Source: Protonemura montana
Taxonomy: Eukaryota; Arthropoda; Insecta; Plecoptera; Nemouridae
Assembly: GCA_947568835.1 (NCBI GenBank)
Contig: OX387612.1
Span: 7,688,001 to 7,752,000 of the forward strand
Length of the DNA stretch: 64,000 nucleotides
Reading direction: 5' to 3'
The translations under genes were made by a program, and so were the position numbers. The notes under the pieces were generated by a model. It saw nothing but the letters and a program-made list of their open reading frames with translations. It was not told where the DNA came from and searched no databases. Below are positions 12,412-23,900 of this stretch, one piece after another. Numbering within the stretch: the first letter of the stretch is position 1; each line of letters opens with the position of its first letter.

Positions 12412-13190
12412 ATTACCACGGGTATATCATGGCCTAGCATAGGAGGTTCAATGGTAGATTCAACGTTTGGTAGCCATGGAGATGCTGAGATCGCCTGACA
12501 GAGCGTCTCAATTCTGCTATCTTATATTACCACGGGTATATCATGGCCTGGCATAGGAGGTCCAATAGTAGATTCAACGTTTGGTAGCCATGGAGATGCT
12601 GAGATCACATGACAGAGCTTCTCAATTCTGCTATCTTATGTTACCACGGGTATATCATGGCCTAGCATAGGAGGTCCAATAGTAGATTCAACGTTTGGTA
12701 GCCATGGAGATGCTGAGATCGCCTGACAGAGCTTCTCTATTCTGCTATCTTATGTTACCACGGGTATATCATGGCCTAGCATAGGAGGTTCAATGGTAGA
12801 TTCAACGTTTGGTAGCCATGGAGATGCTGAGATCGGCTGACAGAGCTCCTCAATTCTGCTATCTTATGTTACCACGGGTATATCATGGCCTAGCATAGGA
12901 GGTTCAATGGTAGATTCAACGTTTGGTAGCCATGGAGATGCTGAGATCGCCTGACAGAGCTTCTCAATTCTGCTATCTTATGTTACCACGGGTATATCAT
13001 GGCCTAGCATAGGAGGTTCAATGGTAGATTCAACGTTTGGTAGCCATGGAGATACTGATATCGCCTGACAGAGCTTCTCAATTCTGCTATCTTATGTGAC
13101 CACGGGTATATCATGGCCTAGCATAGAAGGTTCAATGGTAGATTCAACATTTGGTAGCTATGGAGATACTGATATCGCCTGACAGGTATT
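12412..13190. repeat. 114-bp satellite, about 7 copies
   Basis: The unit includes ACCACGGGTATATCATGGCC, then GTAGATTCAACGTTTGGTAG and CAGAGCTTCTCAATTCTGCT. Copies are over 90% alike by eye. The same satellite occurs inverted at 41.7-43.8 kb, and sequence near the array edge (GTATGAGATTCAATTACCAC) also recurs there (CCAATGAATCTCATATGCTT), so the array appears to be part of a larger dispersed element. Confidence 0.93.
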
Positions 13191-13849
13191 TTTCTATCTT
13201 CTTTCTTATGCGACCGCGTGAATACGCTGGTGACGTCAAGAAAGCGGGAAACCCGCTGTTTTGTTACCTAATTTATTTTGGATCGTGTTTTAAGCGGGCA
13301 AATCCAGTAGGCTCTGAATTACAGAAAGAATGTAGTCGTGAACAAAACGTTTTATTTGGTTAAACCATACGTTTACGTTCCGTCCAAGTTCTGTAATATG
13401 GCGTTCATTTAATTGTTATTTGGCAAAGTTTCTTTCTATAACTATTTTATTGTGATGCATACGGCTATGTTTATTTTTGATAAGCCTCTAATAGGTAATT
13501 ATCCCTTTCGATCGCGGACCAAATTTGCAAAAACGCCAGATCGCAATGTGGCCAACCTAACCGCACAGCCTTGGGTTCCTCACTTAGTCTACTCTAAAGG
13601 GGAAGTACCAACAAAATTATGATAATAACCCTGCAATTATAACTGTCAAATCATATTTTTTACCTCTGTTCTAAATTGACAAAACAAAGGCCAATTTACA
13701 GAGAGAGCATGTCGTTCACAAATACTTAAAAAAAATTATCGTCTTCTTGTTCATGTTAACTTTTGGCATCTTAAGGGATCATTTCCAGTAAAGTAGTAGG
13801 TGTCGTGAGGACACTGTTTTTTACACTGTTTGACCTAGAACGGTTTTCT

Positions 13850-14275
13850 TAACCCTTGTATTACTGTCAGTAGCACCGTGCTAACTAGCACCACCATAGC
13901 ACCAAGCAGTAACCCCGACCTAGAGCGGTGATTCGTAGCCCTGGTATTACTGTCAGTAGCACTGTGCTAACTAGCACCACTATAGCACCAAGCAGTAACC
14001 CCGACCTAGAGTGGTGGTTCGTAGCCCTGGTATTACTGTCATTAGCACCGTGCTAACTAGCACCACCATAGCACCAAGCAGTAACCCCGACCTAGAGCGG
14101 TGATTCGTAACCCTGGTATTACTGTCAGTAGCACCGTGCTAACTAGCACCACCATAGCACCAAGCAGTGACCCCGACCTAGAGCGGTGGTTCGTAGCCCT
14201 GGTATTACTTTCATTAGCACCGTGCTAACTAGCAACATCATAGCATCAAGCAGTAACCCCGGCCTAGAGCGGTAG
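13850..14275. repeat. 86-bp minisatellite, about 5 copies
   Basis: The unit contains GGTATTACTGTCAGTAGCAC, CGTGCTAACTAGCACCACCA and AGCAGTAACCCCGACCTAGA. The piece CCCCGACCTAGAGCGG is the inverse of CCGCTCTAGGTCGGGG in the neighbouring 70-bp array, so the two families share a segment. Confidence 0.92.
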
Positions 14276-14289
14276 GATTAATTAGTACA

Positions 14290-14752
14290 AATTTAGCGAA
14301 TCTGGCTTCAGTAACGCTTCATGCAATTGGTTGCTTTGTCCTCACTGCAATGTGATGTGATTAACTGAAACCCAGTATGCCTTCTTGATAATGCTATTGT
14401 CGTAGCACCTCCGTAATACCAGTTGCTAGTGGTGCTGAAATCAACAAACTCTGGCATTGTTGAAAAGTGCAGCTCTAGGTCGGGGTTATAAAATACCACC
14501 GGTCGTATTATATAGCACCATGGTAACACCTCTAAATGACAGCTCAAGGTCGAGGTTATATAATACCACCGGTCGTAGTATGTAGGTCCATGGCAGCACC
14601 ACCAAATGACTGCTCTAGGTTGGAGTTAAATAATACCAGCAGTCTTATTAAGAAGCACCGTGGTAGCACCGCCAAATGACCGCTCTAGGTCGGGGTTATA
14701 TAATACCACTGGTCGTATTATGTCGCACCATGGTAGCACCGCCAAATGAATG
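14290..14752. repeat. 70-bp minisatellite with unique head, copy 1
   Basis: A head segment (TCAGTAACGCTTCATGCAAT ... GAAATCAACAAACTCTGGCA) is followed by about four 70-bp units (CCGCTCTAGGTCGGGGTTAT, AATACCACCGGTCGTATTAT). The head and units recur at 15.98-16.88 kb, on the other side of gene A exons 5 and 6. It lies just past the gene A stop. Confidence 0.9.
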
Positions 14753-14793
14753 CTCTACGCAAAGCTCCAAGAGTTTTCCACCGTTTGGCAAGG

Positions 14794-14960
14794 TCACGTA
14801 AACTGCTTTCCGGTCTCGAGATATAGCGCAGAATTTCGCCGCGTGAACAGGAAGGGCGCATCAAGGGTCGGGCAAACGAACGGATCCATCAGGTGGTTGT
14901 TTCTGACCTCCGACTTGGTCCCTTCGGGTTGCAGCATGTTGTTCCATAAGAGGTTGGCAG
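14794..14960 (-). CDS. PLB1: Gene A exon 6: C-terminal LWNNML region and stop
   Basis: 167 nt from acceptor CCTTCTCAG to TGA (14796-14794). It encodes NLLWNNMLQPEG, then CPTLDAPFLFTRRNS, a block also seen in the vertebrate family, and a short tail KQFT. No transmembrane helix or GPI-type tail follows. A 70-bp minisatellite begins about 45 bp past the stop, so the 3' UTR probably runs into it. No AATAAA signal was seen close by. Confidence 0.9.
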
Positions 14961-17900
14961 CTGAGAAGGAGACAATGGACATTAGTTGGCTTCTCTGTCG
15001 TATAAAAAGCATAAATTTAAACAAAACCGCTTGGTCTCGGTCTTGCCTACTTGGTCTCAGTCTTGCCTACTTGGTCTCTGTCTTGCCTACTTGGTCTCGG
15101 TCTTGCCTACTTGGTCTCGGTCTTGCCTACTTGGTCTCGGTCTTGCCTACTTGGTCTCTGTCTTGCCTACTTGGTCTCTGTCTAGCCTACTTGGTCTCAG
15201 TCTAGCCTACTTGGTCTCGGTCTTGCCTACTTGGTCTCGGTCTTACCTACTTGGTCTCGGTCTTGCCTACTTGGTCTCGGTCTTGCCTACTTAGTCTCTG
15301 TCTTGCCTACTTGGTCTCGATCTTGCCTACTTGGTCACGGTTTTGCCTACTTGGTCTCGGTCTTGCCTACTTGGTCTCTGTCTAGCCTACTTGGTCTCAG
15401 TCTAGCCTACTTGGTCTCGGTCTTGCCTACTTGGTCCCGGTTTTGCCTACTTGGTCTCGGTCTTGCCTACTTGGTCTCGGTCTTGCCTACTTAGTCTCTG
15501 TCTTGCCTACTTGGTCTCGGTCTTGCCTACTTGGTCTCAGGCTTGCCTACTTGGTCTCGGTCTTGCCTACTTAGTCTCGGTCTTGCCTACTTGGTCTCAG
15601 TCTTGCCTACTTGATTTCAACCCTATTACCCAGGCCTCAGTCTTATCCATCGAGTTCCGATCTTTTCACAGCGGAATCTACTAACGCACGGCACCAATAC
15701 TTCAACACCTACCCTAGCTCAAAAACCTTACCTAAGGCGTGGCCCTTCTGGCTGAAGTGGAAGCAGTCGTGGGTGACGTAGGAGACGTCGATCACCTCCT
15801 TGTAGCGTTCGGCACGCTCGGTGGGGGCGTTAAACAGCTTGATAAACGGTTGGATCTCAACGGTGAAATCCTTTTTCGTGTCATACCTTCCAGAGTTCAC
15901 CTGCAATGGTTCGGGAGTTAAATAAATAAATAATAAATAAATAAAAATAAATAAATAAACACAGACATCAAAATTGAACTCTCTTCGGTGACTCTGACTT
16001 CAGTAACGCTTCATGCAATTGGTTGCTTAGTCCTCACTGCACTGTGATGATCAACTGAAACCCAGTATGTCAACTTGATAATGCTTTTGTCGTAGCACCT
16101 TTGTAATACCAATTACTAGTGGTGCTGAAATCAACAAACTCTAACATTGTTGAAAAGTGTCGCTTTAAGTCGGGATTATATAATACCACCGGTCGTATTA
16201 TGTAGCACTGTGGTAGCACCGCCAAATGACCGCTCTAGGTCGGGGTTATATAATACCACCGGTCGTATTATGTAGCACTGTGGTAGCACCGCCAAATGAC
16301 CGCTCTAGGTCGGGGTTACATAATACCACCGGTTGTATTATGTAGCACCATGGTAGCACCACCAAATGACCGCTCTAGGTCGTGGTTATATAATACCACC
16401 AGTCGTATTATGTAGCACTGTGGTAGCACCGCCAAATGACCGCTCTAGGTCGGGGTTATATAATGCCACCGGTCGTATTATGTAGCACTGTGGTAGCACC
16501 GCCAAATGACCGCTCTAGGTTGGGGTTATATAATACCACCGGTTGTATTATGTAGCACCATGCCAGCACCACCAAATGACCGCTCTAGGTCGTGGTTATA
16601 TAATACCACCAGTCGTATTATGTAGCACTGTGGTAGCACCGCCAAATGACCGCTCTAGGTCGGGGTTATATAATGCCACCGGTCGTATTATGTAGCACTG
16701 TGGTAGCACCGCCAAATGACCGCTCTAGGTTGGGGTTATATAATACCACCGGTCGTATTATGTAGCACCGTGGTAGCATCGCCAAATGACGGCTCTAGGT
16801 TGGGGTTATATAATACCACCGGTCGTATTATGTACCATCATACCACCAAATGACCGCTCTAGGTCGGGGTTAATCAATTCCTCTAACCCTATTATGTATC
16901 ACCATGAAAGCACATCCAAATTTCAAAACTAACGCAGATCTAAATCAGGGAGTGGAGAGCTAACTTAACCCATAGATAAAATTAAATAGAAAATAAAAAC
17001 GCAATCGGTCCACGGTCACATTTTGATCAAAATATATTTTTCACAAATTCCATTCACGATATGGATTTTTTTGCCAGCGCATTTTATTTATCGCGTCGAG
17101 CCCTCGCGAACGGACGTGACATGTGTGGCCATTCTGTCAACCCCACGCACTTGCGTGATGCGTGTGCATGCCCATCTTTTGACACTGAACTAATCACGTT
17201 AATTTCGTCTCTTCGTGTCGCCCCCCCCCCCCCTTCCCCTCCCCCTCCTCCTCACCAGGCTAAATTAACGACGCATCGAACGACAGGCTCGAATCGATCA
17301 TTTAACAAATGCCTTCTGAGTGTGATCCATCAGAATGACAAACTGTTTGACCAATTTCTACGTCCGAACTGGGATTATCCGTCGCTTGCAAGTATTTTAC
17401 GACCCGAATAGAATTTCAAATAGAAAATAATTGCCAATTTCTAGAACGACGCACTCACATTCTGCGTAATTGGGGACTTAGTTTTATTAACACAAATTGG
17501 GCATGAAATGGGTATTATATTTTGGTGTGCTTTTCGGTTACGCTCTGGTTTTGAAGAGGTTTGCAGCCTTAAAAAGGTCCAAGGTCTCGACGTTTCGGTG
17601 AGCTAGGAAAATGATTTTTTATTATTTTCATCATCATTCTACTGAAGATGGCGAGTCCGTTAGATTAGCCCAACCGTAAAATTAATAATAAAAAAAAACG
17701 TTTTCACATTTTGATATTTATTTTTTTTGCGCCATTTTGCACTCTTCAAACCATTTCTTGCACCAACTTAACGACAGCCCAACTATTGCGAAAAATTGAC
17801 CTTATTTGGCATTGAGTTTTGCACCATGCATCTTTTTTGCACCTCTAAGTGACTATTTTGCCGTCGTCCAATAAAACTCCCAACAACAATTAAAAAAATA

Positions 17901-20900
17901 GGATTTCATTAAAACAAAATCCCTCTACGCTTCATTATTTGACTGACTTCAAACATCAATATTTGCTCGTGAAAGTTAGGTGGTTTTCCAATTTAACTTC
18001 AAATTTTCACGGTCACATTATCAAGCAATAATTGCTTCCAAAACAGCGATGGTAGCACTTTGCTCTGCACACAAAATTCCAGGATCTCTCGCTCATTTCA
18101 AAACATATTTATAATTGTCTCCAGCTAGGCTTTTATGATTAATTTTTGCGCAGGTTCTAGAACACTTAAAGGTCAAGTGTCATTCCTGTTGGTTCCTGTT
18201 TCTTCCTGACTGGTCCTAGTGACCAGCAGGTGATGATAGAGTCTTGTCTGGTAACCAACACTTGTTTAACTAGCTTAAACGATTGATTGATTTTTAGGGT
18301 TAAACGACGCATATTTTTGACATCTGCCCATGTGGCACTGGTCTTTTGGCGTCGGGGAATGAGTGGTTGATGATGAACCTCATCTAGCCTAGATGAGAGG
18401 AGGGAAAACTCGTTGCCGGAACGTAGTCTACTCCTGTCGAAGAGCACCAAGGGGACCAGCGGCTTAACGCCACTTCCAAAGGACGGTACAACGCGAACAA
18501 CACGATCCCTCCACAAATCCATGCTGTCGAGAGGTTGATAAGCAAGGCGAATGAAGTTTCTGTACCAACTTTCATCTCTCCGACCTCTCTCCCGAACAGA
18601 ACAGTGTATAATGACATCTTTAGATTCAATTGTATTAATTAAATTGTATGTATCCAAAGTTTTGTATGTAACCAAGGTATGAGGTATGAAGGTAAATCAT
18701 CGTGATCGTCTCTGAAATTTAAACCAATGCGAATAAGTATGTGTTATTTTTGTGTAATCGGCAAGACTTTAGATTGATTTGTATCGATTATTCTTGATTT
18801 TTCTTGATATTTCTATATTCCAAGGTTTTAACCAAAACCGAACGGTTTGGCGTGTTGGAAACCCCGGTTCTCGTGAGATCACCGAAGTTAAGTAACACTG
18901 TGCTGAGTCAGGTATTGAATGGGTGACCATCATACACATGACCAGTTCTGTTCGGGAGAGAGGTTGGAGGGATGAATGTTACTCCAGCACCTTCACTCGC
19001 CTTGCTTATCAACCTCTCGACAGCATGGATTTGTGGAGGAATATTACTATTCGAGTTGTACCGTGCTTTGGAAGGGACTTTAAGCCGGTGGTCCCCTAAG
19101 TGCTTTTCGACAGGAGTACCTAGGCTACATTCCGAAACTGGGTTTCACCTCCTCCCTTCTATCCTAGATTAGGTTCATCATCATCCTCATCATCATCCAC
19201 TCATTCACCGAAGCCATTATACAGATGTCAAAACAGTGCGTCGTTCAATACCACAAATCAAACTTGTTTACCAAGTCCTGCTCAGCCTGTTGGTAATCGA
19301 GCACCAACTGCGTAATGGTTGACATTTCGTCGACATCATTGCCCTGATGGAAGCAGGAACAGAAGAGGCGATGTAGAAGTCTGCAGGCCAGTGACCGTTT
19401 CACACGGACGCTCACGCTGACATCTGGAAGAAGTGAGTATATGTCAGTTGGGGTACATCTGTGACGTCATTGGTGCTAGAGAGAAGACACTTTTGCTGAA
19501 CTGTTCAGAGCGAAAGATGGCCGACAATAAAATAGAGGGTTCTAGAGGATGTTCATAGGGGGAGTTACCGTCGTACGAAATTTTATTTCGTTAATTTGCG
19601 CAGATATCTACACGCATTTTCGACTGGTTTACGCTCAATTTATCTATATTGGCGATAAACTCACCGATTGGTATGTATTGATATTTTGAGTCGTAATTAT
19701 TTAATTGTAGAGGTTTTTTAAAAAGGACGGTCGCAAGCGCCATCTGGCATCGTTCTCCATTAGCACGTGTTACCGGCTCGTTTGCTCAGCAGATAGCTCA
19801 ACAAAACGTCGTCTGTCATTAAATTAAAATTATACAAACTATGTGAAAATATACCTACACACTAATCTATAATTCTTTCTTACTGATCAAGACAGCCAGC
19901 ATAGTATTCTTCCAAATTATAAAAACAATTATCCAACAGATAGGATTTTAGGCCACTGGCAAAATATTCTCCTTATAAAATGTTCAATCTCTGCGGCAAA
20001 GCATTGAACAGTTTGCTGCCTGCATATATCAGACCCTTTGTGAGCAGCTCTAGCCGATATTTTGGTAAATGGTACATTGCCCTTATTTCTTAATCTATTG
20101 TTATGACCGTTGACTTAATGCTGGGTCATCGTGGTGTTGCCGACAATGTACATTATGTAACAATAGGTACATAGATACATGGTAGAGGAAGGATTAAGAT
20201 TTCCTTAAACAATGGTCTGCATGATACATTGCTTGCCCCATTCATATCTTGGTCCTTGTTTGCTCTCGTCAAACATCGAATGGCTTTTTTCTGTAATCTA
20301 AACAGTCTAGTGGCATGTGGAATACACGAAGAACAAGAAATTATTTATTTTTTATTTTTTAACAATGTGTTTGCTACGAAACTGAATATTTGATGACTTG
20401 GAAATAGAAACAAAATATCAATGAGACTACTTCCTGTGACCCGCAAATACCAGTTTAGCAATTAAACCCCCGTCCTTTGAGGTTGAAAACAATTGTTGAT
20501 CGAAAACAAGTCTGCAAGAATTAAGTTTCGTAACACTCAAAACGACGGTGTCTCCACCTAGTTGAATCGTCCATTTCCAACGCGGTAAACTAGTCTTTTT
20601 TCGCAAAAACAATTTAACATTAGGGCCGATACCTCACTGCATCAAAGCACTAAATACATTACTCGAAGAAAACCTTCCGTAAAGCCGCTGTCACACATTC
20701 CCTTGCAACCCACACGCACGTGCGTTTGAACTTTATTTTCAGCACACGTGAGAGCAAATATTTGTCTCCATAATGAAACGCATTGTGTCCGGCATACGCA
20801 ACTTTACGGCGATCGCTTTCTCTGACAAAACAGGCTCATGTAGGCACATATTGACAAGCACCTGACGCGTTTTATTAACATCAATGATGATACATCGATT

Positions 20901-23900
20901 TATGATTTACCTGAAGTACCTTTATTATTATATGCCTATAAGATATATGTTTTGCATTATATTGTCAGCTGCCTGTACATTATCTGTGCAAATTTCTGTA
21001 TATTCGAAATAATTGTATTGCAATAAACAATTTCAATTCTTAAATAGCCCAAAAATAAAAGAAAACTAAATTCACAGCCATTTGAAATCACCGGCCCTCT
21101 TCAAATCTCGATTTTGTCAGAATCTTTAAAATTAAAGTTTCCATTAGAAGCTGGCAGGTGGCAGGATATGACGAGTGAGCCAAAACCAACATGGCGGAAA
21201 ACAAGACTGATTTCCTGTGAGAGAAGGTAAAATTTCAATTTCTAAGTATGGATTTTGTTTCCACTAGTTTTTAAATGGCAAACATGGGTCTGGAGAGGTT
21301 TTAATTGGGTGTCTCTTCACGCTGAATCGACTAGGTACGTGTCTCTTATTTAATCCAGGTCAAACCAAATTTTGTATGAATTTGAAAAGTCGTCAGATGA
21401 TTTGCAAAAGTAGGACAAGTTTAACGAAACTGAAATTTGGCAAAAATGAGTCCGAACATGTATTTGGAATCTTGTTTAAATTGCGAACGCTTGCAATGCC
21501 CGGGGTATTTTTTATCAAAAATTGATTTGGCATCAATTTTTGAGAGGGTTATAGTGTTCTCAATTATAAATCTGAGTCCATTTTGAGAGAATTTTTAGTG
21601 TATTTGATGAGAATGATGGATAGAAGCACGGAGTAGAACTAAGAGGCTGTAAATATTCACAGCTGATCTGCACACCACTATCGACGATAGAAATCAAAAT
21701 CTCTGTTAATCGGATTGGAATGGCTGTTGCTTTACCTCACGAGCTAGAACTGGATTTCAAGAAGAATATCGAGTAGACGCTGATGAAAACTATTTCTCAA
21801 TCTGTTGGCCTACGTGCGTTGAATCGGGAAGACAATCACATAATTCTCTGACCTTTGTAGACCATTTTGTAGTCCACATCAAGGAACTCAAGATGTGATT
21901 TGAATTATTAACGAACGCAATTTGAGTTGCGTTGTAAATGAGATTATTTTCACTTAACCTTTATTTAACAAAAACTATTTGAAATGGGTTTTGAATGCTA
22001 AGTAAAGGACAACTAAATTTCCCAACTTGTTCTAGTTACTTCTTCAAGGTTTAGAGCATGTTACGAAACGTCGGGAAATTTAGTTGTCCTTTACTTAGCA
22101 TTTAAAACCCATTTCAAATAGTTTTTGTTAAAACTAGTGCTAAGGATAAATCAAGCAGACATGAGTCTAAAAACCTTTATTTCTTCGATTTTTTTTTTGG
22201 GAAAAGAGTATCCATTACTGAGTGGAAAAATCGACATGGAAAATATTTTTAAATTCACTTCAATTAATTTAAAAAAAAAAATCACTTTCGGAATATGATA
22301 CAATGCAACTATCAACGCCAGTCGTACAGGCGCGAACACCACATCCCCGAGTCAGTTTACCTTTCAGAATTGATCTATCCATTATGGTAATCGATTTCTA
22401 GCTAATTTAATTATCTGAAAGCTACAGTGCTTAAATAAAAGAGGAAGGGTCTGATAAAATTACCAGCTGTAATGTTTCTTTATCGCACACATTTGTACGT
22501 TCACTAGCGAGTGCTGAAAAATATACTTAACAAATTGTGATTACTAGAAATAAATAATTCTTGCGATTTAGTAATAAATCGGGATCTCCGAAAGCGATCC
22601 AAGGTGTCAAGTAACGAATAAATGTTTCCAGTCACGAATTACATTTGCCCCCGGGCGTAGCTTCCCTTTATTTAAACAGCTACTTGTCTTCTATTCTGTC
22701 AGCAAACACCCAACACGGTTGACAATATACGACATCAAGTGCAGGTGAATAGTCAAGCCCCACTTTTGTGTTTTGTTTCATAGAAGCGAGCAGAAACGCT
22801 TCAATTTGACTCAGTTCAAGTCGGAAAAGGCCCCGGAGTACACGAGCGCTTGTCAACAAGGAAATATTTGCGCTTACAATGTCTGGGTCATGTTTGCAAG
22901 CAGTTGGATTATTCATTATTGCTGTCTCGACACGACGAGTACGCGAATATTTCAGTTAGCCTTAACCTTAAAGTGACGACAGATTGAGAAAGTATGATAA
23001 ATTTACGATCGAAAGGATCACATACTGTATTTTATAGGAGAGGAAGTGGAACAGGACAACTTGCGTCAAATTTAATTGAAAATAACTGAAACTGGGATTA
23101 TTATTAGTTAACCCCCACCATAACAAAAACTTTTTGAAATGGGTTTTGAATGCTAAGTAAAGAACAACTAAATTTCCCGACGTTTCGTAACATGTACTAG
23201 TTACTTCTTCAAGGGTTAGAGCAGTCCTGACAATTTGTCCAATAACAAAAGAACCACATAAAATTATAACAATGACCTAGTTCAAGCTTCCTAAATGCAT
23301 CTTTAGTAGCCCTTTACTTAGCATTCAAAACCCCATTTCAAATAGTTTTTCTTAAAATTAGTGCTAGGGATAAATCAAGTAGACATGAGTCTAAAAACCA
23401 ACCCCCAGCATATACAAGTATAATCTAATATATTCTTACAGCATTTTCACATAGTGCACGTCAGACAAATTTTTAGTTTTATTAGAAGTTACTTTGTCAC
23501 GGCCAAACTATCGCTGCGTACCGGACGAACCAGTAGGCACGAAAAAGCTGTCGATTTTTGGAATTTTATTCACTTTCTCGTTTTGTCACATTTAATACGC
23601 TTTTTTTGAGCCCCGCAATGGCCCCGCGGTGACTTCGGTCAGCCACCGTAGCCCAGTGAACAGAAACTACTAAACTTTTTACAGTGTTGTGCAAAAGCAT
23701 TTTTTTCCTACGATAGGTAAAAATAAGTTACCCATACCCGCAGAAATAACGTAAATTTGGTCTTTTGCGCCGACAAAGAGTAAGGCAGTAGCGTTAGAGT
23801 GTAGCCTACGCACTCGGCGGCAGTAACAACGTATACTATGTAACCATTACCAGGAGTAGGCCAGTCCCACAGCCTCAATGGGGTAGTGAGAGTGCCTGAA

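Noticed and set aside
14750..15684. Overlapping + strand frames of up to 151 codons with VLPTWSRSCLLGL repeats
   Set aside because: They are translations of the 20-bp minisatellite and run antisense to real PLB1 exons.
18166..18675. 169-codon minus frame
   Set aside because: It crosses a SINE and its flank; the protein-like text (RVVPSFGSGVKPLVPLVLFD) recurs at every SINE copy.
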